DNA of 64,000 nucleotides from UBA4416 sp040387475 (GTDB lineage: Bacteria; Bacteroidota; Bacteroidia; B-17B0; Aurantibacillaceae). How positions within the stretch are numbered: position 1 is the stretch's first letter; every line of letters begins with the position of its first letter. Position numbers and translations under genes: made by a program. This document shows positions 1 through 8,084 of this stretch, in pieces. The DNA lies in contig JAZKDT010000013.1 of assembly GCA_040387475.1 (NCBI GenBank), positions 1-64,000 on the forward strand. The letters run 5' to 3'. The notes under the pieces are model-generated. The model saw only the letters and a list, made by a program, of their open reading frames with translations. It was not told the DNA's origin and made no database searches.

Positions 1-942
1 CTTAATGCATTTATATAAATCGGTGCCTCCTCTACCATTTTCAGATTCGCTGGCAAAAAGAAGCATTTTTCCATCTGGTGAAATTGTAGCATAGCTTTGA
101 AAATCCGAAAAATTAACTACCCGCGACATTTTTTTATCGCCTTTTGTTGAATCCGTTAAATCAGCTTCATAGATTTTTCCTCTTCTGAATACGTATAATG
201 TTTTGCCATCCGGAGAAACCGATAAAGCAGACTCGCTTCCCCGTTTAAAGTTGGACTCTTTGCCTTTATCAGGTAGTGTATAGCGGCGAGGGGCTGAGTA
301 AGAATCATCTTTAATAGTAGATACATACATACTTTCAAAGTATCTGCCATCTAAACCATTTTTTTTCTCTTTGGGAGTATCCTGTCTTTTGGATGTAAAT
401 AATAATTCATCTTTTCTATAAATAGCGCCGTATTCAGGCATGTCGGTATTAATCACAGGACCAATATTTTTATAAGATTGCTCCTCTACAGGTGCTACCT
501 CAGGATGCTCGAGGGCGTAACGACAATCTAAAATACGCTTCGACAAAAAATAGTCATAGTCGGGATCATCTTCTTTGTTTTGAGCTGCGGCTTTTGCATA
601 AAAATCCAAAGCTTTCGGATAGTTTCCGATATAGTGATAGCTTACTCCTAAATCATTATTAATTTTTTTGTGAGCTTTTTTTGTGTTTTTACTGGCTTTT
701 TCCAGATACGGAATTGCCTTATCATATTTTCCCATGTACTCAGATAACACAATACCTTTTCCGGCGTTTGCAGCAAAAGAGTTGCTATCCTTTGCTAAGA
801 TTTGATCGTAATAAGAAACCGCCTTATCGTAATCGTAAACATTTACTGCATTACTTGCCTTCCTCACTAATCTTCTTTCCTGTGAACAAGAGATCAAAAT
901 AATGGAAGACAAGATTGCAACTTTAAGTACTATATTTTTCAT
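1..942 (-). CDS. TPR/PD40 lipoprotein, probably of the OmpA/PorE-like type (partial, C-terminus outside window)
   Basis: The reading frame is open from an ATG at 942 to the window edge, giving 314 residues without a stop. The N-terminus is a lipoprotein signal with the lipobox LISC and Cys19, so the mature protein should be anchored in a membrane. Residues 30-130 look like TPR helices (for example GNYPKALDFYAKAAAQN). After residue 190 come WD40-like (PD40) strands with the motifs SVSPDGKTLYV and ATISPDGKMLLF followed by GRGGTDLY. In Bacteroidota this order usually continues into a C-terminal OmpA peptidoglycan-binding domain, which would lie beyond the edge. That last part is inference. The gene has its own upstream region (943-1348) and no visible operon partner. 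Confidence 0.85.
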   Translation of the reverse strand, partial: MKNIVLKVAILSSIILISCSQERRLVRKASNAVNVYDYDKAVSYYDQILAKDSNSFAANAGKGIVLSEYMGKYDKAIPYLEKASKNTKKAHKKINNDLGVSYHYIGNYPKALDFYAKAAAQNKEDDPDYDYFLSKRILDCRYALEHPEVAPVEEQSYKNIGPVINTDMPEYGAIYRKDELLFTSKRQDTPKEKKNGLDGRYFESMYVSTIKDDSYSAPRRYTLPDKGKESNFKRGSESALSVSPDGKTLYVFRRGKIYEADLTDSTKGDKKMSRVVNFSDFQSYATISPDGKMLLFASESENGRGGTDLYKCIK

Positions 943-1177
943 GATGCGTATTTTTTTAAAATGGTAAGTGCAAACAAATTGCCATCGCGGTATATCCCCT
1001 ATAAATCAATACCCGAGCGATGAGCCGACTTAGCGATAAGGAAAACACTAATTAAATTGCGTATTGATAGCCACCAAAAGGGAAATATAATTCTCATGTT
1101 TGAGATAAATATTTAAAAAACAATATCTATTTGCTGGCATACGATTTACTTATCAATTATATCTTAACTCAATATAT

Positions 1178-1241
1178 AAAGAGGAGATAGATTATGGAAG
1201 ACTTGTCGGCTAAGCAAGGCTTTGATAACTATCTCCTCTTT
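1178..1241 (+). promoter_or_regulatory. Inverted repeat that would sequester a Shine-Dalgarno and start codon
   Basis: The 13 bases at 1178-1190 are perfectly complementary to 1229-1241. After a one-base bulge, four more pairs (1192-1195 with 1225-1228) extend the stem to 17 pairs. The left arm holds AGGAG (1182-1186), seven bases before an ATG at 1194; the right arm holds the matching CTCCT. It lies in the 406-base gap between genes (943-1348). It could instead be a decayed mobile-element end or a terminator stem, but no U-tract follows on either strand. Confidence 0.5.
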
Positions 1242-1292
1242 CCCTTTTGGCGCATTTTCATCAACTACTTCCTTATCAATTATTACAAATAA
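1194..1292 (+). CDS. Possible 32-residue hydrophobic peptide with SD and AUG inside an RNA stem
   Basis: The ORF starts at ATG 1194 and ends with TAA at 1290-1292. The first 12 residues are polar; the rest is a strongly hydrophobic, aromatic stretch (YLLFPFWRIFINYFLINYYK) that could span a membrane. It has AGGAG at ideal spacing, which is unusual here because Bacteroidota rarely rely on an SD. The same SD and the AUG pair with codons 13-16. Small hydrophobic peptides with blocked translation starts are typical of type I toxins, but no antisense RNA promoter could be identified, and an ORF this short may be chance. Confidence 0.3.
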   Translation: MEDLSAKQGFDNYLLFPFWRIFINYFLINYYK

Positions 1293-1323
1293 AAAAGTCC
1301 ACCAGATATATATCTGCTGGACT
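1291..1323 (-). terminator. Intrinsic terminator downstream of the DUF3606 gene
   Basis: The 28 bases at 1296-1323 fold into a 14-pair stem with one mismatch. On the minus strand the stem is followed by a run of six T (complement of 1291-1296). It sits 25 bases after the stop of the DUF3606 gene and would end the oxidoreductase-DUF3606 transcript. Confidence 0.75.
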
Positions 1324-1348
1324 CATTAAAAAATAAATTTAAAATTAG

Positions 1349-1573
1349 CTATATACTATTAAAATTTTCAAATACTTTATGTTTCCAGTACACAAATGTT
1401 CCGGGCTTCTCATGCTTTCTTAGAGCCTTTCTGATATCCGAAAGATTAACGCTTCCGGTTTCCAGGATGGCATCGTAAAGCTGCCTCACATTAATGCCCC
1501 ATTTTTTAGTCCAGTAATTAACCTCATTGCTATTTTCCGGATGAATAACATCTCGTCTCACAAAATAATCCAT
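1349..1573 (-). CDS. DUF3606 family small protein
   Basis: A 74-residue protein starting at ATG 1573 (MDYFVRRDVIHPENSNEVNY). The core EVNYWTKKWGINVRQLYDAI followed by GSVNLSDIRKAL matches the DUF3606 pattern, in which a basic 'YWT.K.GV...L..A....G..V..IR..L' segment is conserved. The function of the family is not known. A longer frame upstream to 1666 overlaps the end of the preceding gene and lacks family similarity, so the internal ATG was chosen. It lies 13 bases after the end of the FAD/Rieske oxidoreductase on the same strand and is followed by a terminator, so the two probably share a transcript. Confidence 0.75.
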   Translation of the reverse strand: MDYFVRRDVIHPENSNEVNYWTKKWGINVRQLYDAILETGSVNLSDIRKALRKHEKPGTFVYWKHKVFENFNSI

Positions 1574-1586
1574 GTTATTATTAATT

Positions 1587-3234
1587 TTAATTATCATTAG
1601 TAAAATGTTTATCGCCAGAAGGTTTTGACTCGCGATGATATGGAAGCTCTGCAATTGCCGGGCCATTTAAAATTNNNNNNNNNNAAACTGTTCGCCAGAT
1701 CGTCTGGTTGATCTCACCTTCCATGACATGGGCAATCCCAGCTCTTTTCGTCATTGTTCCAAATGAGACCACATTTCAAATGGGTACATTCTGACCCCAC
1801 AAAGTGTAGTTGATCATACTCATCACAAAACACCCCAAATTTTTTTCCGTCTATTTCAATAGTTTTTCCTTCATTGCGCTGAATGCATTGTAAATCATTA
1901 TCTTTTGAGTTCTTTCGCTGTATTTTATAGTAATTGGTGAAACCACCAATGAACTCTTTAAAAAAGACTTTACCTGCGTGAAGTAAGTTAAACCGTGAAG
2001 GATCGTATAATTTCTCAAATTTATTGTCTCGTCCATTGATCATATCATCTATCAATAAAGCGGCGATTGTTGAATGTGTCATTCCATTCCCGGAATCACC
2101 TGTTACAATATACACGTTGTCTTTATCAAAAGGATTTCGTCCAATAAATGCTACGCCATCCATAGGCTCCATTACTTGCCCCGACCAGCGGTAAACAATT
2201 TCACCGATATCAAAATGTTCATTTACCCAGGTTTCCAATAAACCATACCGTTCTTCTTCTGATTTTTTTTCGAGGTCAGCCATGCCTGTAGGGTGATCTT
2301 CTCCGCCAATAATCAACAAATCGTGTGTATCATCTAATTTTTGTGTACGTACATAATGATAAGGGGGGATGTCAGAATTCACCGTAAAATCACCTGTATC
2401 CCACCATAACGACATTGGTAGTGAGTCTTTTTTAATTTTAGCGCCAATCACATAAGTTCGATATGGATATTGTTTTAAATGCATGACCACTTTATTGTTA
2501 ACCGGTGTGTTGGTGGCTATCACAACATGCTTCGCATTAATTTTAAAACCGTTATCGGTTGCAACACCGGTTGAATCTATTAATTTAGCATGTGTATTTG
2601 TATAAATGATGCCTCCGTTAGACTGAATAACATCACACAAAACTTTCATATATTTTAACGGATGAAATTGCGCCTGGTTCGAAAATCTTAAACATGGGCC
2701 GGGATGATCTTCCATTCCGGGAACATTAGCAAGTTTAGTTACGTCTAATCCCGCTTCTTTCGCTGCAGTTAACTCCTTATCGATCGATTCCACATCATCA
2801 CTCGAATGAAGAAACAGATAACCATTTACCCTCTGAAAGTCGCAATCTATGTTTTCATTTTTTACGGTGCGCTCAATAAAATCGATCGCCGAACGGTGGC
2901 TTTCAGCTATTAAAGTCGTTTTTTCTTTTCCAAACATTCTCTGTAGTTCATAATATCTATCATCTAATGCAGTAACCAGATGAGCGGTTGTACGTCCGGT
3001 TTCACCACTGCCAATAAAACCATCTTCAACAACGATTACTTTTTTTCCTGATTTTATCAAGCAATACGCGATGCTGATACCCGCGATGCCACCACCAACA
3101 ATAACCACATCAGTTTCTGTGTTTGTTTCCAGTTTTTGGAATGCGATAGATTTAACAGATTCAATCCACAAAGTGCTGTGGGCTCCGGCGGTTATTTTCT
3201 CCGTATTAGGATGTACATGGGTTTCTTCGCGCAT
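1587..3234 (-). CDS. FAD-dependent oxidoreductase (DAO family) with C-terminal Rieske [2Fe-2S] domain, interrupted by an assembly gap
   Basis: Starts at ATG 3234. Residues 41-60 hold the Rossmann dinucleotide motif (VVIVGGGIAG), followed by the GRTTAH segment usual for this DAO subfamily. The C-terminus carries a Rieske cluster-binding pair, CTHLKC and CPCHG. After CPCHG the frame shifts into a stop at 1714, just before a 10-N gap. Beyond the gap another frame continues ILNGPAIAELPYH, exactly the expected Rieske C-terminal strand, and stops at 1587. I therefore read one gene of roughly 540 residues damaged by the assembly. The family is thought to be a soluble flavoprotein oxidising small amines or amino acids with electrons leaving via the Rieske centre; the substrate here is unknown. 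Probably co-transcribed with the DUF3606 gene. Confidence 0.85.
1675..1684. other. Assembly gap (10 N) inside the Rieske domain
   Basis: Ten N. The roughly 30 bases on the high-coordinate side (1685-1716) do not encode the expected Rieske residues in any frame and contain the palindrome CCAGATCGTCTGG, so they look like a contig-end error rather than native sequence. Confidence 0.95.
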
Positions 3235-3425
3235 ACTCTTTCACTTTACATAAAACATAAAAAACAATGTCTCCGCCGGGGTGAACAGAGAACATAAAAC
3301 ATAGCAACAAACTAAAAAAACCAATACTGTTAAGCGTAGTAGTAATAAGGATTATTGCATATAATTCTCATTTTACATACAAAATCATACCTGTTACTGG
3401 CATATTTATAGGATGTCAAACTATT

Positions 3426-3845
3426 ATGATCTTTAAAAGCTTTGTGCTCATAGAAAAGGAAGGCCGTTATTTACTAATTCGTGAAGCGGCGGCTAAGTGG
3501 AAAGGCAAATGGTTTTTACCTGGTGGAAAAGTAGATCCTGGTGAGCGTCCAGAAGACGCCGCACACCGTGAAGTAAGAGAAGAAGCAGGTTGTAATGTAA
3601 ATCTGAAGGGCATTTTTTATTTCAGATATAATGAAGGTTTTCTGGACAGGTATTTGGCTTTATTTTTTTCTGCTGACATGATTGGAGATGAGATCAAAAC
3701 CATCGCTGATAAGCATTCTTTAGAAGTTAAATGGTTCACATACGAAGAAATCAAAACATTACAAGTTCGGCAAAAGATGCTTGAAATCATTGATAGTTAT
3801 CGAATGTCGGGCGTTATTCCGGTGAGTAATTTCAAATTTATGTAA
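3426..3845 (+). CDS. Nudix hydrolase
   Basis: A 139-residue protein with a complete Nudix box at about residues 38-60: GKVDPGE, seven residues, then REVREEAG, which matches Gx5Ex7REUxEExGU. Such enzymes cleave nucleoside diphosphates linked to another moiety, using Mg2+ bound by the REExxEE glutamates. The substrate cannot be read from the sequence. An ATG at 3413 is out of frame and ends after seven codons, so ATG 3426 is used. It is monocistronic as far as can be seen, with a 191-base gap before it and 244 bases after it. Confidence 0.88.
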   Translation: MIFKSFVLIEKEGRYLLIREAAAKWKGKWFLPGGKVDPGERPEDAAHREVREEAGCNVNLKGIFYFRYNEGFLDRYLALFFSADMIGDEIKTIADKHSLEVKWFTYEEIKTLQVRQKMLEIIDSYRMSGVIPVSNFKFM

Positions 3846-4089
3846 CTTGGACTTGGTGTGCAAATAATCAGTGGATTCCCCATTTTTCTTAATTTTGAGG
3901 AAGCGGTTGCCCAATCTTAAAATTTTTGCAATTTTTAATTTCCCATAATTAACTGGTTTCCATTTAGTTAAAATTTCAAAAAACTCGGCACTGTTATTTC
4001 AATAATGGCAAGCGTAGACAACTTTATTACCGTTGGAGACATCAGTAAAAAAGCGTGGTAATATGCAATTAAACTAAACACTGGAAATT

Positions 4090-5565
4090 ATGGCAATCAT
4101 ACAATCACAAACACAAAAATTAGCGCAAAAACTAACGCACCAACAAATTCAACTGATTAATATTTTGGGCTTGCCAACTGTTGCACTTGAGCAACATATC
4201 GCTACCGAAATGGCTATCAACCCTGCACTGGAATTCGACACCGTTGAAAGTGAATCGAACGACAGTGATGACCAGGAAACAAATGAAGCTAACGAAGAAC
4301 GTGAAGACTTTGTTTCGGAAGGAAAGCTTGGTGAAGATTATGATTATAAAGACTACATGGATAGAGATTCGTTGGATGATTATAAATATGAAGCCAATAA
4401 CCATGTGAAAGAAGATGACAAAAGAGAACAGGTTTTCTTAGAAAGTCATGATTTTACTATCTCATTGATCGATCAATTAAGCTTATTGCCTATTAGCGAA
4501 AAAGAAAAAGAAATAGGCACATACCTAATCAACACGTTTGATGATGATGGATATTTAAGAAGACCTTTAGAGGACATTGCCGATGAATTTTCATTTGTTA
4601 GTCAATTTGTAACAGAAGAAGAATTACAAAACGTTTTAAATAAAATTAAAACATTAGAGCCTATTGGCATAGGCGCAAAAGATTTAAGAGAATGTCTGAT
4701 CCTTCAATTAAATCATAAAAGAGAAAAAACAAAAGATACATATAATGCTATTACCATCCTTGAAAAACATATGGATGAATTATCGGCCAAAAATTTTGAT
4801 GCTATTAAGAAAAAGTTAAAATTAGACGCTGACGAATTCCAGGATGCATTGGCAGAAATTAAGAAATTAAACCCAGTGCCTGCCGGGAGTTCTAAAGAAA
4901 ACACAGGCCGAGCCATTACCATTGAACCTGACTTCACAGTTATGGTAGAAAACGATAACGTAGAGTTATTTTTAAACTCAGCTAAACATCCTCCTTTAAA
5001 GATCAGTGATGATTACACGGAGATGTTAAATACCTATACCAAAGCAAAAGACAAAAGTTTACGTGAAGCGTCCAGTTTTATAAAAAGCAAAGTAGATAGC
5101 GCCAAATGGTTCATCGAAGCATTGCAGCAACGTGAAAAATTAATGATCACCGTGGCGAAAGCTATCGTAAGACATCAGAAAAAATTCTTTATTACCGGAG
5201 ATGAAGCTGATCTGAAACCATTGATCTTAAAAACCATTGCTGAAGAGATTAATTCTGACATTTCAACAGTGTCACGAATTGTTATCAGCAAGTATATTCA
5301 AACAGCTTACGGCACGTTATTAATGAAACATTTATTCTCAGAAGGATTAAGTACAACCAACGGAGAAATAGTGAGCACAAAAGAAGTGAAAAAAGTACTA
5401 CAGGAATGTGTAAATAAAGAGGATAAGAAAAATCCATTAAGCGATGAGCAAATAGCTTATTACTTAATGCAAAAAACATACTCCATTGCACGAAGAACTG
5501 TAGCAAAATACAGGGAACAACTAAATATCCCGAACAAAAATTTCAGGAGATCAGCCGCAGCTTAA
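4090..5565 (+). CDS. rpoN: RNA polymerase sigma-54 factor RpoN
   Basis: A 491-residue sigma-54. Region I is at the N-terminus (QTQKLAQKLTHQQIQLINIL, then LEQHIATEMAINPALE), followed by a long acidic region II (residues 50-110, rich in D and E), a core-binding domain, an HTH region, and the diagnostic RpoN box ARRTVAKYRE at 467-476. It directs RNA polymerase to -24/-12 promoters and needs an AAA+ activator. None is encoded in this window: every response regulator here lacks an AAA+ domain. The 244-base upstream stretch (3846-4089) holds only an 18-codon ORF at 4005-4061 that I do not trust. Confidence 0.97.
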   Translation: MAIIQSQTQKLAQKLTHQQIQLINILGLPTVALEQHIATEMAINPALEFDTVESESNDSDDQETNEANEEREDFVSEGKLGEDYDYKDYMDRDSLDDYKYEANNHVKEDDKREQVFLESHDFTISLIDQLSLLPISEKEKEIGTYLINTFDDDGYLRRPLEDIADEFSFVSQFVTEEELQNVLNKIKTLEPIGIGAKDLRECLILQLNHKREKTKDTYNAITILEKHMDELSAKNFDAIKKKLKLDADEFQDALAEIKKLNPVPAGSSKENTGRAITIEPDFTVMVENDNVELFLNSAKHPPLKISDDYTEMLNTYTKAKDKSLREASSFIKSKVDSAKWFIEALQQREKLMITVAKAIVRHQKKFFITGDEADLKPLILKTIAEEINSDISTVSRIVISKYIQTAYGTLLMKHLFSEGLSTTNGEIVSTKEVKKVLQECVNKEDKKNPLSDEQIAYYLMQKTYSIARRTVAKYREQLNIPNKNFRRSAAA

Positions 5566-5591
5566 TTAACTGAAGCCGGTTACTGATAAAG

Positions 5592-5622
5592 AAAGTGAGA
5601 GCATTATGTTCTCACTTTTTTG
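5592..5622 (+). terminator. Intrinsic terminator of rpoN
   Basis: A perfect 9-pair stem (AAAGTGAGA at 5592-5600 with TCTCACTTT at 5610-5618), a 9-base loop and a T-run, 27 bases after the rpoN stop. Confidence 0.85.
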
Positions 5623-5687
5623 CTTTATACAGTAGCTGGCATAATATTATGTCATTCTGTATAAACAAACTTTAACTTACTATCATT

Positions 5688-5870
5688 ATGGAAACGATAA
5701 AAAATACCGATGAAGACAAACAAACTTTAAATATAACGGACAGAGATGTTCTTGGTTTAGAGAAAAATAAAGGCATTATCACAGGACCCAAAGCAAAGCC
5801 AAACAGAATTTTTATCGTTATAGCTATTTTACTTGTATTAGCAGCAATTTATTGGTGGATTACTAAATAA
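5688..5870 (+). CDS. Small single-pass membrane protein, unknown function
   Basis: A 60-residue protein with a polar, charged N-terminal 40 residues and one hydrophobic helix near the C-terminus (IFIVIAILLVLAAIYWWI) ending in TK. This layout suggests a tail-anchored inner-membrane protein with the soluble part in the cytoplasm. I recognise no family. It stands alone between the rpoN terminator and a convergent gene. The clean membrane helix and an ATG right after an AT-rich leader support a real gene. Confidence 0.6.
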   Translation: METIKNTDEDKQTLNITDRDVLGLEKNKGIITGPKAKPNRIFIVIAILLVLAAIYWWITK

Positions 5871-5897
5871 AGAAAATTACATGCAGTAATAAAAAAA

Positions 5898-6614
5898 TTA
5901 ATCCGTTAAAAGATCGATTGCGGTCTCTACTTTATTGAAATTCTTTTTGTATTTCTTTTTCAATCTGTACATTTTAATATCCCTGATAAATTCCCTGACA
6001 TCAGCATTCAATCCTATAGATGCAAAGGGCCCGTCAAAATGAAAATTAGATACCTGATTAAATAAAGTTTTTCTGTACCCTACAACGCCCTTTACACCCA
6101 CCCATCTGATTGGCTTAAACGTCATAGATAAACCAAAATCTGTGAGAAAAATCCCACTCGATTCTTTGATCTCTGTTTCTTTTGTAATCGAGTTGATGTA
6201 TTGGAGGCTATTTTTTCCATATCCAAATTCAACCGGTAAGCCCAATGTTACAAAGCGTGTATTTTTATAAATGATCTCGGTATTAAAACCAATGTACTGA
6301 AGCTTTAATTGCCTTTCCCAGTCAACCCCATTTACAACCTTTTTATCATCGTTCAAATTATTGGTTGTTGCATAATATCCCAGCGTTAACCGTAATTTCT
6401 CGCGCACCAATATTCCCGCATCCAGGCCGTTAATTGTAATAATCTGATTTTTATAAAACAAATTTCTATTATCTCCTCTCAATTGAGGTCTGATCAGCTT
6501 CGGTCTCACAATGTATAGAGAATCCTTTATAAAAGCTGCTCTCTGCTTTTTGGTTTGACCGTTCATGGTTATTGAAGTTATAACCAGAGCCAAAGAAAGA
6601 AGAATTTTAGAATT
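5898..6614 (-). CDS. Secreted protein, probably an outer-membrane beta-barrel, unknown function
   Basis: With the start at ATG 6614 the protein is 238 residues and begins with a signal peptide (MNSKILLSLALVITSITMNG, cleavage near GQ). An in-frame ATG six codons upstream (6632) would place extra residues before the signal, so the inner start is preferred. The body alternates short amphipathic strands (for example LRLTLGYYATT, LKLQYIGFNTEIIY, VKGVVGYRKTLF), as in small outer-membrane barrels. The last 30 residues are highly basic and likely non-barrel. No specific family is recognised. Confidence 0.7.
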   Translation of the reverse strand, partial: NSKILLSLALVITSITMNGQTKKQRAAFIKDSLYIVRPKLIRPQLRGDNRNLFYKNQIITINGLDAGILVREKLRLTLGYYATTNNLNDDKKVVNGVDWERQLKLQYIGFNTEIIYKNTRFVTLGLPVEFGYGKNSLQYINSITKETEIKESSGIFLTDFGLSMTFKPIRWVGVKGVVGYRKTLFNQVSNFHFDGPFASIGLNADVREFIRDIKMYRLKKKYKKNFNKVETAIDLLTD

Positions 6615-6805
6615 CATAAAGTTTATTAACATCCTTTAAATACTGTCAATTATCATTCCCGCTCACAGATGCATATTATGTAAAAATGCGCAATATTTTT
6701 CTCAAAAATCAACACTTTATATCAAATTGTGTTTTAAAGTGGGAAATTAGCGTTGGTATATAATTTATAATGTAACTTATATCTAATCATTTTAATACGG
6801 AGATT

Positions 6806-7348
6806 ATGAAACATATATTATTATTATTGATAGTACTCACGCTGGTTACAGGTAAGCTAAAATCGCAGGAACGAGAGAAATATGGAAATACTTTAAATCT
6901 TGGTGCAGGTGTTGGCTATTTGGGTTATGCTCCTGCCGGAAACATTAACTTTGAAATTGACGTCTTTAGAAACTTCACACTAGCTCCATTTGCTTCTGTC
7001 TATTCTCACAGAAGCTATCGTTACTGGGGTGATGAAAACTATCCTTACCGAAATTACTACTATCGTGAAACGACAGTTCCTCTAGGCGTTAAATCCAGTT
7101 ATTATTTTGATGAGCTTTTTAATGCCGGCGACAGATGGGATTTTTATGTAGGAACTTCGCTAGGGTTTGCCTATAGAACGACAACCTGGGAAAACGGATA
7201 TAACGGCGATCGCGTTGTAAATACATCAGCTAGTCCATTATACGCTAATATGCACATAGGAAGCGAATGCCATTTAACTCAAAGAGTGGGAATTTACCTG
7301 GATTTGTCAACGGGTATGTCGACTTTCGGGTTTGGCTTCCACTTTTAA
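6806..7348 (+). CDS. Small outer-membrane beta-barrel protein
   Basis: A 180-residue protein with a signal peptide ending near LKSQ. The rest consists of alternating-residue strands rich in G, Y and F (NLGAGVGYLGY, FTLAPFASVYSH, VGIYLDLSTGM) and ends with aromatic FGFGFHF, the C-terminal phenylalanine pattern recognised by the BAM machinery. It resembles the OmpA-barrel/porin-family proteins abundant in Bacteroidota. The central Y/N/R-rich loop (SHRSYRYWGDENYPYRNYYY) is probably surface exposed. Function unknown. Confidence 0.75.
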   Translation: MKHILLLLIVLTLVTGKLKSQEREKYGNTLNLGAGVGYLGYAPAGNINFEIDVFRNFTLAPFASVYSHRSYRYWGDENYPYRNYYYRETTVPLGVKSSYYFDELFNAGDRWDFYVGTSLGFAYRTTTWENGYNGDRVVNTSASPLYANMHIGSECHLTQRVGIYLDLSTGMSTFGFGFHF

Positions 7349-7414
7349 ATCCACATATAGTGGTGTATTTTACACACTTTCTCACAATGTAACGCCAAGT
7401 TGTTTATGTGGATT
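7348..7414 (+). other. Structured intergenic region with nested hairpins, possible terminator
   Basis: A perfect 10-base inverted repeat (7348-7357 with 7405-7414) encloses a smaller hairpin, GTGTA-TTT-TACAC at 7363-7375, followed by TTTCT. The inner hairpin may terminate the barrel gene; the outer stem is not explained by a simple terminator. Confidence 0.4.
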
Positions 7415-7471
7415 AGTACAAATCAATAAATTTTAAAGAAATAGTAAAACAAAATCTAAAAAAAAGAAATT

Positions 7472-7639
7472 ATGAAATCATTTATCAATTACATGCTTAT
7501 TTGTTTGCTAATTCTTGGAATGACTGGCTGCGCAGTGGTTGGGGGCATTTTTAAGGCGGGCATGATCTGGGGGATTATTCTTGTAGTAGGTATTGTTGGC
7601 TTAATTATTTACCTGATATCGGGTGGAAGAAAAAAATAA
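7472..7639 (+). CDS. Small membrane lipoprotein of the Bacteroidota type often mislabelled phosphatidate cytidylyltransferase
   Basis: A 55-residue ORF from ATG 7472 to TAA 7637-7639. The N-terminus is a lipoprotein signal with lipobox MTGC (Cys20), followed by AVVGGIFKAG and a single hydrophobic helix (IILVVGIVGLIIYLI) ending GGRKK. This short 'C-VVGxIFKAG + helix' protein is common in Bacteroidota, where automatic annotation has given it the name phosphatidate cytidylyltransferase; it is far too short for that enzyme. The function is unknown. A weak hairpin terminator follows. Confidence 0.7.
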   Translation: MKSFINYMLICLLILGMTGCAVVGGIFKAGMIWGIILVVGIVGLIIYLISGGRKK

Positions 7640-7655
7640 ATCACCTTTATTTATC

Positions 7656-7680
7656 GCCTTTAAAAAAAAGGCACTTTATT
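7656..7680 (+). terminator. Weak intrinsic terminator
   Basis: The stem GCCTTT (7656-7661) pairs with AAAGGC (7667-7672) and is followed by ACTTTATTTG. It lies 16 bases after the small lipoprotein stop. Confidence 0.5.
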
Positions 7681-7710
7681 TGTCCAATATATATTCTAAA
7701 ATCTGAACTC

Positions 7711-8076
7711 ATGATATATAGATTAATTGATTTGCCCTCAAACCTCATTGGTTTTATTGCGCAATGGCAAGTAACGAAAAAAGATTGTGATGAAGTGTTG
7801 TTGCCTTCAGTTCACACACATGTCAAAAAAACCGGCCATTTAAGCTGTTTACTGGTCCTAAAACATTTTAATGACAGTTTCAAGTTATTTACATTAAAAA
7901 ATTTGAAACATCTCATGCAGTGGAAAAGCCAATGGAGACGCATCGCCATCGTTGTAGAATCAAAAGCCATTAAAATGGTGGTAGTTATTGCTAACTTATT
8001 TGTCCCCGGCAAATTTAGGGTATTTTCCAACACAGAGATGGACAAAGCTATTGAATGGGCTTCCGAAAGAAGTTAA
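7711..8076 (+). CDS. SpoIIAA-like (STAS-fold) protein
   Basis: A 121-residue protein. The second half (KSQWRRIAIVVESKAIKM, then VPGKFRVFSNTEMDKAIEWA) matches the SpoIIAA-like family (DUF3478), where 'W..IA.V.d......i......p.e.r.F....ld.A..Wl' is typical. These proteins have a STAS-like fold and are stress-linked in several bacteria, but no biochemical role is established. The gene ends 8 bases before the convergent LytTR regulator, with no hairpin between them. Confidence 0.75.
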   Translation: MIYRLIDLPSNLIGFIAQWQVTKKDCDEVLLPSVHTHVKKTGHLSCLLVLKHFNDSFKLFTLKNLKHLMQWKSQWRRIAIVVESKAIKMVVVIANLFVPGKFRVFSNTEMDKAIEWASERS

Positions 8077-8084
8077 GAATATTT

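Noticed and set aside
4005..4061. 18-codon ORF upstream of rpoN
   Set aside because: No ribosome-binding signal and no composition clue; expected by chance in this AT-rich stretch.
7472..7639. Phosphatidate cytidylyltransferase
   Set aside because: A name that circulates for this small family; 55 residues with one helix cannot hold the multi-helix enzyme.
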